From Planococcus lenghuensis (GTDB taxonomy: Bacteria; Bacillota; Bacilli; Bacillales_A; Planococcaceae), in the NCBI RefSeq assembly GCF_001999905.1, contig NZ_CP019640.1, positions 1,902,001 to 1,966,000 of the forward strand: 64,000 bases of DNA, in the 5' to 3' direction. The translations under genes and the position numbers were made by a program. Shown here piece by piece: positions 24,273 through 33,837 of the stretch. The number at the start of each line of letters is the position of its first letter. Position 1 is the first letter of the stretch. The notes under the pieces are model-generated. The model searched no databases. It was not told the DNA's origin and saw only the letters and a list, made by a program, of their open reading frames with translations.

Positions 24273-24956
24273 ATGGTGAATTTAGCACAGCAGCTTTCAT
24301 ATGTCTATTGGATTGGGGGTTCTCCTTGCGCCGGAAAAACCTCTATCGCTCGCATGCTGGTAAATGAATATGGTTTTACCTACTATAAAAGCGATGATTT
24401 ATATGATGAGCATTTGCTCAAAAACAATTGGGAACAACATCCAAATATGAGCCGATTAAAGGTATTATCTTGGACCCAGTATTGGTCGCGCCGCTTTTGT
24501 TCAGTTCCGGTGGAACAGCAGGTCCAGGAATCAATCGCCCTTTATTAAGAAGAATTTTCGTTGGTGGTGGAGGATTTGCTGGCGCTTCCGGATTCTTCGC
24601 CCATTCTCGTTGAAGGATCCGTTGTTATGCCAAAACAAGTCGCCCCTTTATTGTTGGGAGCTAATCAGGCCATCTGGCTGTTTCCGACTCCGGAATTTCA
24701 AGTCAGTCATTATTCCAAGCGGGAATGGATCCATCAAATTCTGGAGCAAACAGAGGAGCCATCAGAAGCTTTTCGTAGCTGGATACAAAAAGAGATGGGA
24801 TTCGCTGAAAAGATTCACAAGGACCCGAGCTGTACGGTTTCAAATCGATTAAAGTGGATGGCAACCATACAATTGACCAAAACTTCTCTGCCGTTAACGA
24901 TTATTCTCAGTTGGAAGCCAGTTATAGACTGCCAAGCGTTAATAGTGATTCATAAG
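24273..24956 (+). pseudogene. Broken P-loop kinase-like gene, copy 1
   Basis: An ATG behind GAGGGG starts a protein with Walker A in YWIGGSPCAGKTSIARMLV and YKSDDLYDEHL, typical of small shikimate-kinase-like or 2-phosphoglycerate-kinase-like enzymes. An in-frame TAA at 24546-24548 interrupts it; the same frame continues with VVEDLLALPDSSPILVEGS and REWIHQILEQTEEPSEAFRS. A frameshift near 24830 then moves the end (YGFKSIKVDGNHTIDQNF) to another frame, ending at 24956. A second partial copy is at 32036-32250. Function of the ancestor is unassigned. Confidence 0.8.
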
Positions 24957-25187
24957 CATATGGCAGTAAACTCTGATACTGTTTACTGTAAATATAAATC
25001 GTCTGCTTATGATCTATCTTGTTCTGCTCTCAATTCGTTGCTTAACTCCCCTACTGTGTCTCGTTAAAAAGTTCATTTAGTTAACTAAGCTGCTTCGAAT
25101 GCCTTGTGCTACAATAAGGGTCAACATACAAGATGGAGAAGTTTTATTTCTCTTAGTCTTATTCTACTCTGGAAAGGAGTGGGTGAA

Positions 25188-25409
25188 ATGTCAGAGGAAC
25201 ATTTACGAAAAATGCTAGAGACCCTTTCTCTTTATAATACGACAAACATCACCCAAACTTTTGATCAGAATGGAGAATCAGTAATTAAGGTTTCTATTTT
25301 ACCTAACACGGAAACGTTTAAAGTGACCCATCTTCCGACTCAAACAATCGCGTATTTTGATAGCCAAAATGATGTAATCAACGCCATTAAAGGACTGTTG
25401 AACGAATAG
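25188..25409 (+). CDS. Lone copy of cluster gene iv: small YkuJ-like protein
   Basis: A 73-residue soluble protein paralogous to the last genes of clusters A and B: HLRKMLETLSLYNTTNITQT, FDQNGESVIKVSILPNTETF and FDSQNDVINAIKGLLNE. The order helix, two or three strands, helix and the spacing F-x-x-NGE ... F ... Y-F-D ... D-V-x-x-x-I-x-x-L-L recall YkuJ (DUF1797) of Bacillus; this is pattern memory, not a search. GGAAAGGAGTGGGTGAA precedes the ATG, TACAAT near 25109 is a plausible -10, and a strong terminator follows, so it forms a unit of its own. Confidence 0.7.
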   Translation: MSEEHLRKMLETLSLYNTTNITQTFDQNGESVIKVSILPNTETFKVTHLPTQTIAYFDSQNDVINAIKGLLNE

Positions 25410-25420
25410 CCTCTTACTCG

Positions 25421-25449
25421 AAAAGCCTCCAATCGCATTGGAGGCTTTT
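25421..25449 (+). terminator. Terminator of the YkuJ-like gene
   Basis: AAAAGCCTCCAAT pairs with ATTGGAGGCTTTT around CGC, eleven bases past the stop codon. Confidence 0.9.
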
Positions 25450-25499
25450 GCTCAACGCGTGACACTTATCAAAAGACAATTGGAAAGGGGTGAAACAGC

Positions 25500-26963
25500 A
25501 TGTCAATAGAATTATGGCAGACATGGAGCAATATCGGCAATTTATTTTTTCTGCTGAATATCATACTGGCTGTCATTATTATTTTTTATGAACGGAAAAA
25601 TTCCTCTTCATTATGGGCTTGGCTCATGGTTCTCTTTTTTCTGCCCGTCGTCGGTTTTTTTCTGTATTTCTTTTTTGGCCGGACCTTTAAAAAGGACAAA
25701 CTAAAACACCAGTCTGCTTACTACCACCCTGAATTGGAAAACATCTCTGAACACCAACTGCATGAGGTGACGACTGGTTCATTCCACCATTATTCTTCTG
25801 TCACACGAGAGCTGGAAGGCCTTATTTTGATGAATTTAAAAAGTGAAACGGCTCCGCTCACGCAAAATAACAGATTAAGCATTTACACAGATGGCAGAGA
25901 TAAATTTGATGCACTATTTGAGGATATTCGGCAAGCAAAAGACCATATCCACTTGGAGTACTACATTGTGAGAAAAGATACGCTGGCAAAGCAGTTATTG
26001 ACTTTGTTGGCTGAAAAAGCACGCCAAGGCGTGAAAACGCTATTGTTGTACGATGCCGTCGGCTCCAATTCAGTGAACAAGGAGTTTTTGACCGATTTCC
26101 TGGAAGCCGGTGGCAAAGCGGAACCGTTCATGCCCTCTAAGCTTCCGATTGTCAATTCGCATATGAATTACCGAAACCATCGGAAAATCGCTGTCATCGA
26201 TGGAACGATTGGCTACACTGGTGGTTTCAACATCGGCGATGAATACCTCGGTAAAAAAGCAAAATTCGGTTACTGGCGCGATACACATCTCCGAATTACG
26301 GGAGGGGCTGTCCACTCACTCCAACACCGCTTTCTGCTTGATTGGAATGAAGCTTCTCATCAACATCCCATAAAATACGCTTCCGCTTATTTTCCAACGC
26401 CCGATAACCATGCCGGGGCTGCCATCCAACTGGTTTCAAGTGGCCCGGACAGTGAGCTTTCACAAATCAAGAATGGTTTCCTTAAACTGATTTTACGAGC
26501 CCAGGAATCCATCTATATTCAAACACCTTATTTCATACCGGATATCACCATCATGGATGCATTGCGTGTAGCTGCACTCAGCGGAATCGATGTACAGATT
26601 ATGATTCCCGACAAATCGGATCATCCATTCGTACATACCGCGACATTGTCAGTCATCGGCGATTTATTGGATACCGGAGCAAAAGTTTATACGTACCATA
26701 ATGGATTTTTACATGCCAAGACCTTAATCATTGACCGGAAAGTAGTTACGACAGGATCGGCTAATATGGATCTCCGGAGTTTCCACTTGAACTTCGAAGG
26801 AAATGTTTTTATTTACGACCGGGAAGTTGCCAGCGCCATGGCAGATATTTTCTTCCGGGATGTGGAACTATCGGGAGAACTAACAATAGAAGATTATAAA
26901 AATCGCTCCTTGTCTGAGAAAGCTAGACAGCGGTTTGCCCGACTAATGGCTCCACTTCTTTAA
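25500..26963 (+). CDS. cls: Cardiolipin synthase
   Basis: A 487-residue phospholipase D-type cardiolipin synthase of typical length. Two N-terminal membrane segments (about residues 11-30 and 38-58) precede two HKD motifs: HRKIAVIDGTIGYTGGFNIG and HAKTLIIDRKVVTTGSANMD. It condenses two phosphatidylglycerols to cardiolipin and glycerol in the membrane. GGAAAGGGGTGAAACAGC precedes the ATG. The C-terminus (EKARQRFARLMAPLL) is the usual amphipathic end. Nothing is missing. It is not in an operon, as a terminator lies before it and the next gene is convergent. Confidence 0.95.
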   Translation: MSIELWQTWSNIGNLFFLLNIILAVIIIFYERKNSSSLWAWLMVLFFLPVVGFFLYFFFGRTFKKDKLKHQSAYYHPELENISEHQLHEVTTGSFHHYSSVTRELEGLILMNLKSETAPLTQNNRLSIYTDGRDKFDALFEDIRQAKDHIHLEYYIVRKDTLAKQLLTLLAEKARQGVKTLLLYDAVGSNSVNKEFLTDFLEAGGKAEPFMPSKLPIVNSHMNYRNHRKIAVIDGTIGYTGGFNIGDEYLGKKAKFGYWRDTHLRITGGAVHSLQHRFLLDWNEASHQHPIKYASAYFPTPDNHAGAAIQLVSSGPDSELSQIKNGFLKLILRAQESIYIQTPYFIPDITIMDALRVAALSGIDVQIMIPDKSDHPFVHTATLSVIGDLLDTGAKVYTYHNGFLHAKTLIIDRKVVTTGSANMDLRSFHLNFEGNVFIYDREVASAMADIFFRDVELSGELTIEDYKNRSLSEKARQRFARLMAPLL

Positions 26964-26994
26964 GATCTGTTACTCAATCTCTTCCTTGGGGGCG

Positions 26995-27927
26995 CTAGCT
27001 GTTTTTTCTATTCAGCAGATCACCCAGCCACCCTTTTCCCTTCAAGTAGAAGTATAAGATCAGTGTATTGATAAATATGAACAATCCTGCAAATAAATAA
27101 GCGTATGTCCAATTCAATTCTGGCATATGGACGAAATTCATACCCCACCAGGCTCCCCAAGCGGAAATTGGTGCGAATAGCAGTGTGATGACCGTCAGCG
27201 TCTTCATGATTTCGTTCCCCATGACCGAGGCGGTGATGCTTTCCAGATCGACCATGGTCGTCACTTCCTGGGTATACTCGCTGATTAAATAGTGACAGCG
27301 GTCGAGCTGCTTGCCCGCTCTCTTGTAAAAGACCTGATTCTGATCCTTTTCTTCGAATGTTTCTTTTATCGCCATATGTATTTCTTGGACAGGGATGACC
27401 AGGTTTTTCAACACGAGCAATTGATGGCGAAGGTCCATCAGTTGGTCCAGCACTCTCTGTCCATTCGATTTTTGCAGCTTCCATAATAGATCTCGAATAC
27501 TCATTTCCATGGCATCAATTTGGGTCAGAATACTGTCAATCACTTCGTCGATAATCGTCATCATTCCTTCAATCGCAGTGTCCACTGTCTCCATATTCTG
27601 CAGTACTAGTTCCTTGTCCATGCTTTTAGCATTGATAAAATCTACATTGCCAGTAATCAGTGTGTCTCGTGACAAGAAAAAATGGAAGATTTTCTGGGAA
27701 TTCTCATCATTGGGTTTCACTTCATAGATTAAGGAACCCCATATCGCTTCCTTTTGGCTGATGTTCCGGTTCATCTGTAAGGTATTACGCTCTTCGTACC
27801 CCGCTTGCTTAATCCACTTATTTGGAACTTTATATTTGGTAGTCAGTTTACGCAACTCGTCTTCTTCCGTCAGGAAATCGATTTCAGCCCATTTCCACTG
27901 ACCGTCAGAAAATGCATGTTCCTTCAT
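26995..27927 (-). CDS. corA: CorA-family magnesium/divalent cation transporter 1
   Basis: A 310-residue CorA protein. A large cytosolic N-terminal domain with the coiled stalk (DEVIDSILTQIDAMEMSIRD) leads to two C-terminal membrane helices; the selectivity signature GMN is in WWGMNFVHMPELNW at the start of the loop. The C-terminus is basic (KGKGWLGDLLNRKNS). AAAGGAGGAAAC precedes the ATG. A divergent paralogue of the same size is at 32569-33507 (shared start EHAFSDGQWKWAEIDF versus KYSFSNDKWQWYGIDP), so the strain keeps two CorA types within 6 kb. Confidence 0.92.
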   Translation of the reverse strand: MKEHAFSDGQWKWAEIDFLTEEDELRKLTTKYKVPNKWIKQAGYEERNTLQMNRNISQKEAIWGSLIYEVKPNDENSQKIFHFFLSRDTLITGNVDFINAKSMDKELVLQNMETVDTAIEGMMTIIDEVIDSILTQIDAMEMSIRDLLWKLQKSNGQRVLDQLMDLRHQLLVLKNLVIPVQEIHMAIKETFEEKDQNQVFYKRAGKQLDRCHYLISEYTQEVTTMVDLESITASVMGNEIMKTLTVITLLFAPISAWGAWWGMNFVHMPELNWTYAYLFAGLFIFINTLILYFYLKGKGWLGDLLNRKNS

Positions 27928-28190
27928 GATAGTTTCCTCCTTTCTTTTTAGTAAACCTAAAATGGGAGATAACTCCCTTCATAACTTTCTACAGGAGTCT
28001 GATCTCCTCTTGCTCCACCTTACTCCTTTTCTTTGGCAAAAGGCAATGGCTAGGGATGACGCCACCGGATTTGGATACTCAATTCGTGAAATAGGAAAAA
28101 GTTGCGCCAGGAATCAAATGATTTAATAGTTCTTCTCAATACCTCTATGAATCGATAAAATCAATCTCTGGATTAATTGGATTTCTCATC

Positions 28191-28298
28191 TTAAACTTGT
28201 TTCTGCTTGATTGCTTTTTGCAATTTATCGTATTTTGACACATTATCGGTCGCTTTTGCGAGCTGGTAAAGCTTCTCCAGTAACAAACTGCTTGTGAA
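28191..28298 (-). pseudogene. 3' tail of a second DUF2254 gene
   Basis: A minus-strand frame reads LLLEKLYQLAKATDNVSKYD, then KLQKAIKQKQV and stop, matching the C-terminus of the intact DUF2254 protein next door (LLLEKLDLLANATGNGTEYE, KLKKAIEQKKA). Only this tail survives. It shows that a tandem paralogue once lay here and was deleted except for its end. Confidence 0.8.
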
Positions 28299-28334
28299 TG
28301 AGACGGAGATTAGAACAAGCGACTGTAAAAAATG

Positions 28335-28356
28335 AAGTTCCGGGTCTGGAACTTCA
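28335..28356 (-). terminator. Terminator of the DUF2254 gene
   Basis: On the minus strand GAAGTTCC-AGACCC-GGAACTTC followed by ATTTTTT, 13 bp past the stop codon. Confidence 0.88.
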
Positions 28357-28368
28357 CAAGTTTTCCTA

Positions 28369-29742
28369 TCACGCCTTTTTCTGCTCGATCGCTTTTTTTA
28401 GCTTCTCGTACTCTGTTCCATTCCCTGTCGCATTTGCAAGCAAATCTAGTTTTTCCAATAACAAATCGCGGTCAATATCATAAATGATTTCCTGTGATAC
28501 ATTTTCGATTGTATTCTCAGCGAAACGCCAAATGTGGGTATGGCGAATCGGGTTTGATGACTGAGCCAACATTCGAAGGGCAGACACAATTTCAATGATA
28601 ATCGGAAGATCGCCTTTCGCATAATGCCGGATCATTCCGAAACCTCTATATAGTGCGCCTTCAAAATGCTGCTCTCGGGTAATCACCCGGACCTGCTTGT
28701 CTGAATCAGCAAGATATGGTGTAAATGTAATGTGCTCATCAATGGCCCGCATCAAGTTAGCCAGCTGATAGATGGCATTGATAGCCGAACGGGGATCCCC
28801 GTTGCTAATTGATTTGATGGCCACTTCTGCCAGCTTGCTCATCGCCGCATAATTGTCCTGGATTTCCGTTTCTTTATTGCCGAATGCAAAGCATTTCGTA
28901 TACACTTCTTCATCCACTTTGTCTGCCCCTAGTCCCCAGTAGGAAAATAATGGGTTGCCGGCCAGCATGAAATCGCCTATTCGTTCGTGGAGTGCAATGA
29001 TTATATCCTCTTTCTGGGCCGCGCTGACCATGCCTTGAAAATCAACAAGCTGAATGTAGCCAGCGGCAGGTGCTTTCACTATCTTTGCGTGTTTCCGGAG
29101 CTCTTCTTTAAGATCTCCTGCTTTCACTACTTTCAGTTTTTCCATATCTTCTGTCAGGTTTTTTTGGATAATCTCTTCGGAGATAAGCCGCATATTCCAT
29201 GTAATATTATGCACTTGCATCCAATAGATGGCGTGATTAATGAAAAAAAGGAAGATGATGGCCGTGCTAAATGTCATAAACACTGTCAGTAGCGGAACAA
29301 GGACAAATTCATCCTGCTGAAAATTATTCATGAATAAAAACAGGAGCAGCACGTAGATAAAACTGCCATTGAATAGACCGACGAAATGCTGGGTCTCTCT
29401 TGTGGCAATAAAATCCTGCAGCATGCGCGGTGAAAACTGACTGCTTAATGTAGTCAGAAATACCAGCAGGATGTTTAACGTAAACGCGCCCAGCAGCAAA
29501 ATCGAAGCGATCAATGTACTTACCAGTGTCCGGGTCGCTTCATGATTGAAGGCAAAGAAGCTGGCGCGTACGGAGAGATCAACTTGCATGTCGATCAAGA
29601 GCGTGACAATTGCAAGGACGGCAGCTGCCATGACATACGCCAGTGGTTTAAACCAAAGTGACTGGTGTATTTCATGCTTCCGCTGCCGCCGGGACATCCG
29701 AAAATATTTCCTTATTTCTCTTGGCAGAAATTTTATCAACAT
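28369..29742 (-). CDS. DUF2254 membrane protein
   Basis: A 457-residue membrane protein. Four hydrophobic segments fill the first 190 residues (WFKPLAYVMAAAVLAIVTLL; LIASILLLGAFTLNILLVFL; FIYVLLLFLFM; LTVFMTFSTAIIFLFFI), followed by a large soluble domain to the C-terminus. FTLNILLVFLTTLSSQFSPR and TRETQHFVGLFNGSFIYVLL are the family hallmark. Function is unknown; the layout suggests a membrane channel or sensor with a cytosolic domain. The ATG at 29742 is preceded by AAAGGAGA. The family's C-terminal helix is present and is duplicated as a relic 70 bp downstream. Confidence 0.85.
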   Translation of the reverse strand: MLIKFLPREIRKYFRMSRRQRKHEIHQSLWFKPLAYVMAAAVLAIVTLLIDMQVDLSVRASFFAFNHEATRTLVSTLIASILLLGAFTLNILLVFLTTLSSQFSPRMLQDFIATRETQHFVGLFNGSFIYVLLLFLFMNNFQQDEFVLVPLLTVFMTFSTAIIFLFFINHAIYWMQVHNITWNMRLISEEIIQKNLTEDMEKLKVVKAGDLKEELRKHAKIVKAPAAGYIQLVDFQGMVSAAQKEDIIIALHERIGDFMLAGNPLFSYWGLGADKVDEEVYTKCFAFGNKETEIQDNYAAMSKLAEVAIKSISNGDPRSAINAIYQLANLMRAIDEHITFTPYLADSDKQVRVITREQHFEGALYRGFGMIRHYAKGDLPIIIEIVSALRMLAQSSNPIRHTHIWRFAENTIENVSQEIIYDIDRDLLLEKLDLLANATGNGTEYEKLKKAIEQKKA

Positions 29743-29825
29743 ACACCAGGTTCTCCTTTCGATTCCGGTCAAGAAGAGGCAGAGAAAACTAATTCAAGAT
29801 ACTAATCAAACCTACCGATATTTGG

Positions 29826-30368
29826 TTAATCAGCAGCTGCACGCGATTTATATATGTTGCCGATGAAGAAGCAAGCGGCAACCAGAACGAAGAGTAAGAG
29901 CGGCATGGTAAGTCACGACAGAGTGGAAATCGCATTGCCGAACGCCGTGTATAAAACGGCCAGCCCAAGAAGTGAATACAGCGCATACTCCTTATATGAA
30001 CTCGTCACTTCCATTAAATACACGCTCAGCAGATTGAAACTGATGAACGGCATAATACGCAATATCAGGACCTGACCGAGGGAAATCGTTTTATCGTGCA
30101 TAAGTTTCTCCCTGAGGTGATCGATCTTCCCTTTGAATTTCGGAAACTTGTCAACCATCCCATACGTAACGAGGGCGACGATTGACAGCCCGATATAAAA
30201 CAGCAGCGCTCCTTTGACAAAGCCGAACACCACGCCCCGTGATGCATAATACCACAACGACGGGCAAAAACAGCAGCGGTCGGATGAATGCAGCAGAATA
30301 AAAAGAACGGGAGCGAACCAGCCGGCACTGTCAATAAACGCTTTCATCGTTCCATAAAACTGTTCCAT
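29826..30368 (-). pseudogene. Broken TVP38/DedA-type membrane protein gene
   Basis: A frame starting behind AGGAGG reads as a VTT-domain membrane protein (WFAPVLFILLHS, VFGFVKGALLFYIGLSIVAL, ILRIMPFISFNLLSVYLMEV). Between about 30230 and 30300 the protein makes no family sense, while RPLLFLPVVV appears in the neighbouring frame, so two compensating frameshifts are likely. An in-frame TGA near 29913 then cuts off the last helix (MPLLLFVLVAACFFIGNIY). Three lesions in all. The family transports or scrambles lipids or sugars across the membrane. Confidence 0.75.
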
Positions 30369-30720
30369 TAGAATCCTCCTGCAGAAACGCGATTTCTCCT
30401 CTCTATAGATAGAGGATTTGAAAACGAATCTTTCAATAGATATACGAGATATACGGAATCCGTTGATTCGTTAATCATTCCAAAGAATTGCAGAAAGAAG
30501 ATAATCTCTCTGTGCGGGAGAACACGATGGCCCCCAATCAGTTATTCTTGATAATCAGCAAGGAAACAACCGATGTTTCATCTGAAGTAGTTATAAACCT
30601 TCCTTCTAATCGCGAGTATAGATGAAGGGAACGAAACAGAAAGACCTCACTTAAAGAATAGCCGTTCCGTCTTTAATATACAGCAGAAGAAAGCAAAACA
30701 GGAGGGAAAGGATAACAAAA
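30369..30720. other. Intergenic region, no gene seen
   Basis: No supported frame and no clear hairpin. AT-rich near the left end. Confidence 0.4.
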
Positions 30721-30735
30721 CAGGCCTAGTTATAT

Positions 30736-31746
30736 TCACGTACCGACTGTTTGTCCAGAAGGCCATTGGCGCGCATCGGATTCGAGGGCACTGAGAAGTT
30801 TTCTTCTGCCTCCCTGAAGTTGTTCAACTTCTGCTTTAAATTCTTTATCGGTCATCGTCGGCAAACCGAAAATCCGAATATCGTCTAAATTAGCGATGGA
30901 CGGAACTTGTCCAGCTGTTTTAATGAGCCGGGGTGAAAGTGCATCCAAGTAGCCTTCAATACTTGATCTTGCTTCTTGAATCAATACCCTATTCGGCTGA
31001 CACGGCTCAGGAACGCCGGATCGAAGAATTGTCAGTGCTTCATCAAGACAGTGACTGCAACTGATGTAGCTTGTTCGTCCTGCGGACAGTGATAGTAGTA
31101 CAGAACCGGATAGGCTTTGGGCTGTGCGGCCAAGGTGCTGAGTCGTGAAGAAGTGGAACTTAACAGCAAATTAATATCGGAAAAATCATTGCCATTCCAC
31201 GTGTTTCTCACAAATTGACTTTCCGATTTGCCAATTGCGGTAATACTGGAAGCAAACGAACGTTGCTGTATGACTGAATTGAGAATGGATAGTGTGTATG
31301 TGGCACCAAGCGTCAGAAACAAAAAGCCGTTTCCTGATTGATGCAGCTGCGGTAGCCACTTGCCAGAAACCCTCTCTTGGAATATAATCGCCAACGCCAA
31401 GCGTGAATATGATATATCCCATAAAATAAACCCGCTCACTCCAGTTGATCGGCTTGTCATCGCGTGTATCAACCACCGAATGGATATCCCCGGAAAAAAC
31501 CAGCAGCCATCCGAGCCATAGTAACCCAATCCACGTTAAGAGTGTTGTGGCCAAAACGGCCGGTCCTGCCAGACTGAGCAGCAAAGGGTGACCCCTGCTG
31601 ATTCCCCTCGTCATCTTCCATAAGAATCTCGATAATCGGCTGGAGATGGGCCCGGCTCCTCCGTCCACCCAAAGCGTTGTCCAGAAAACATCTATCGTCA
31701 CGAACAGCAATAGACCAATGCCGGCCACTAAATAAATCCATTCCAT
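30736..31746 (-). pseudogene. Broken potassium-channel-family gene
   Basis: The gene starts behind AGAAAGGAG at 31746 with membrane helices (MEWIYLVAGIGLLLFVTIDV; LLTWIGLLWLGWLLVF) and a pore with the filter TLGVGDYIP. Near 31350 a frameshift moves the second inner helix to another frame (GNGFLFLTLGATYTLSILNS, ending near 31032). A second shift near 31030 leads to a third frame with the soluble tail (EGYLDALSPRLIKTAGQVPS to GQTVGT). The sum, about 335 residues, fits a two-helix ion channel with a cytosolic domain. It is not functional as read. Confidence 0.82.
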
Positions 31747-31769
31747 GTACTTATTCTCCTTTCTATGAT

Positions 31770-32040
31770 GCTCCTGCTACAGTTTCGCTTTGGTTTCATC
31801 CGGCACTGCAGGTTGTACTTCTGCAAAATCTGTTGCATGGCGTTCCGCTTCAGTTTTATGCCCTATCGCTTCTTCAGGAGATGCCGGGTTTTCCGGTGGC
31901 CATTGCGGTAGCCGGTTTGGCGGCATAGTTGATTAACTGCTTCTTCCTTGGCTGTCACTGTTTCCGCTACACCTTCGGTTAACCACCGGTAATAAGTAGA
32001 CCGTGGCACGCCAAGGGCCAACAGGACCAAACTAAACACT
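31770..32040 (-). mobile_element. Remnant of an IS3-family orfB
   Basis: A minus-strand frame reads LLALGVPRSTYYRWLTEGVA, CRQTGYRNGHRKTRHLLKKR, TAG, then GIKLKRNAMQQILQKYNLQC, the N-terminal region of IS3 OrfB. The DDE core is absent. It is unrelated in sequence to the complete IS3 element at 57577. Confidence 0.75.
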
Positions 32041-32250
32041 ATGCAAGACGGCAATGGATTCACGGAATTCTGGAACAGACAGAACATCCGGAAGAAGCGT
32101 TTGATCGATGGATGAAACAAGAGACCGGGTTTGCTAAGAAAGTGTACGAAGATACACAACTGCATGGCTTTAAGTCGATTGAAGTGGACGGAGAGAATAC
32201 AATCAAACAAAATTTTCATATCATCAAAAATCACTTTGAGCTGAAATAAC
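32036..32250 (+). pseudogene. Tail of P-loop kinase-like gene, copy 2
   Basis: The plus-strand frame reads RRQWIHGILEQTEHPEEAFD, RWMKQETGFAKKVYEDTQLH and GFKSIEVDGENTIKQNFHII, then stop at 32250. It matches the end of the broken gene at 24273-24956 (REWIHQILEQTEEPSEAFRS, YGFKSIKVDGNHTIDQNF). It has no start and abuts the IS3 relic, which suggests the IS truncated it. Confidence 0.8.
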
Positions 32251-32568
32251 TAATCTTTCTTAGCTTTATAGAGGTAATCAAGTATTATACTTTTTATAAT
32301 CATTGTTTTAAAATTGAATTTTTCCTATATCCCCTAGTAACCAATAAATTATTCATTTCTTTTTTATGATGAGGTTACGAGTGAAGTTGCCAAAAAGAGA
32401 GATATTAAATGCTCTATTCCAATACCCACGCTATAAATCATTTATGATTTTTAATGAAATCGTTTCATAATTTAATTATAATCTCTCTTGTATCCCTTCC
32501 CGTTTCCCCTGCTATTCTTCTTTAAAAGGTGTAAGATAGAAATAGTGACTGTACTGGGAGGTGGAGCT
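32251..32568. other. Intergenic region upstream of corA2
   Basis: Very AT-rich. It must hold the corA2 promoter; I cannot place it with confidence. No gene seen. Confidence 0.4.
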
Positions 32569-33507
32569 ATGGAAAAATATTCATTCTCCAATGACAAGTG
32601 GCAGTGGTATGGCATTGATCCTGCATCTGATGAAGATGTACAATCGCTTCCCCCATTAGCTGATCCTTGCAGAACGTGGCTTCAATCGCTTAAAGAGGAC
32701 CAGAACAATAACTTGGAGATGGAAACGACCGAAGAAGGCAAGGAAGCCTTATGGGGATCCATCATTTATCATCAGAACCTTGATAAACAGGAGGGTCAGA
32801 CGATCCTCCATTATTGTTTATTGCAAAATACGTTAGTCACCAACAAATTAGCGTTCTCCCGTCTATATCATTCGACCGAACAGAAACTGTTCGAGAAACT
32901 TCAGCAGGCGGAAAATGCCATTGAAGGATTCATGATCCTGCTGGGGGAAATTGTTGCTTCGTTTCTCCAGGATATCGATGCTTTTGAGGACCGGATGCAC
33001 AAGCTGCTTTGGCGGCTGAAAGAGAACAACAACGAAGACGTGCTCGAACAAATCATCGCAAACCGACATGAAATTCTCGTCTGGGAAAACCTGATCATAC
33101 CCGTTATCGAAATACAGGATGCGATGAAAGAAGCGTTTGGCGATGAGATCGCAGACGGATGGAATTATAAAAGAACATCAAGAAGAATCAGCAGATGCAA
33201 CAACATCATCCAGCTGTATGATGACGAAATCCAGCAAATGACGGCTCTTGAAAATGTCCTTTCCAATTACCGGGGAAATAACATCTTCAAAACCTTGACG
33301 GTCATCACGCTGCTGTTCACCCCTCTTACCGCTTGGGGTGCATTATGGGGTATGAACTTCGAAGTGATGCCCGAGCTCAGCTGGCAATACGGCTACCTCT
33401 TCGCCATTGCGCTTATCCTTTTCACGACAGGCGGTCTCTTCTACTACCTTCAAAGGAAAAAATGGATGGGTGATATCTTGAAAAGCGGAAACAGGAAAGA
33501 ATTCTAA
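32569..33507 (+). CDS. CorA-family magnesium/divalent cation transporter 2
   Basis: A 312-residue CorA protein, paralogous to 26995-27927. The GMN signature is in LWGMNFEVMPELSWQYGYLF, followed by the second membrane helix and a basic tail (RKKWMGDILKSGNRKEF). TVITLLFTPLTAWGALWGMN forms the first helix. GGGAGGTGGAGCT precedes the chosen ATG at 32569; a longer frame upstream has no such site. A long stem terminator follows. Confidence 0.92.
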   Translation: MEKYSFSNDKWQWYGIDPASDEDVQSLPPLADPCRTWLQSLKEDQNNNLEMETTEEGKEALWGSIIYHQNLDKQEGQTILHYCLLQNTLVTNKLAFSRLYHSTEQKLFEKLQQAENAIEGFMILLGEIVASFLQDIDAFEDRMHKLLWRLKENNNEDVLEQIIANRHEILVWENLIIPVIEIQDAMKEAFGDEIADGWNYKRTSRRISRCNNIIQLYDDEIQQMTALENVLSNYRGNNIFKTLTVITLLFTPLTAWGALWGMNFEVMPELSWQYGYLFAIALILFTTGGLFYYLQRKKWMGDILKSGNRKEF

Positions 33508-33521
33508 AAAACCTAAAAAGC

Positions 33522-33564
33522 GAAGGATTCCCTGAATGATAAACGGTCATTCGGGGAATCCTTC
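33522..33564 (+). terminator. Terminator of corA2
   Basis: GAAGGATTCCC and GGGAATCCTTC form the outer stem and GAATGA/TCATTC the inner, followed by ATTTATTTTTTT. Confidence 0.88.
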
Positions 33565-33837
33565 ATTTATTTTTTTCGCTTTTTTCGGTGGAACACAACA
33601 TTAGAATGAAGAAGGAGAAGCTGTCAATTTCCTGTTTTCTCTTCCCGATGATGAGCGTAATAAGCAGGGAACTTTCCGTCACCAAGGGGAATGTCAAGTT
33701 GCCCTGCCAGATAAAGGCAGTGGAGGTGACCAAAAGGCTGTAAATAACATCGATAATCATACCGACCTTAAAGCTCCCGGAAAATCAATCTGACGGTCTG
33801 ATGCGCATTAGCTATTTTTGGAAATAAAACCGTTCGT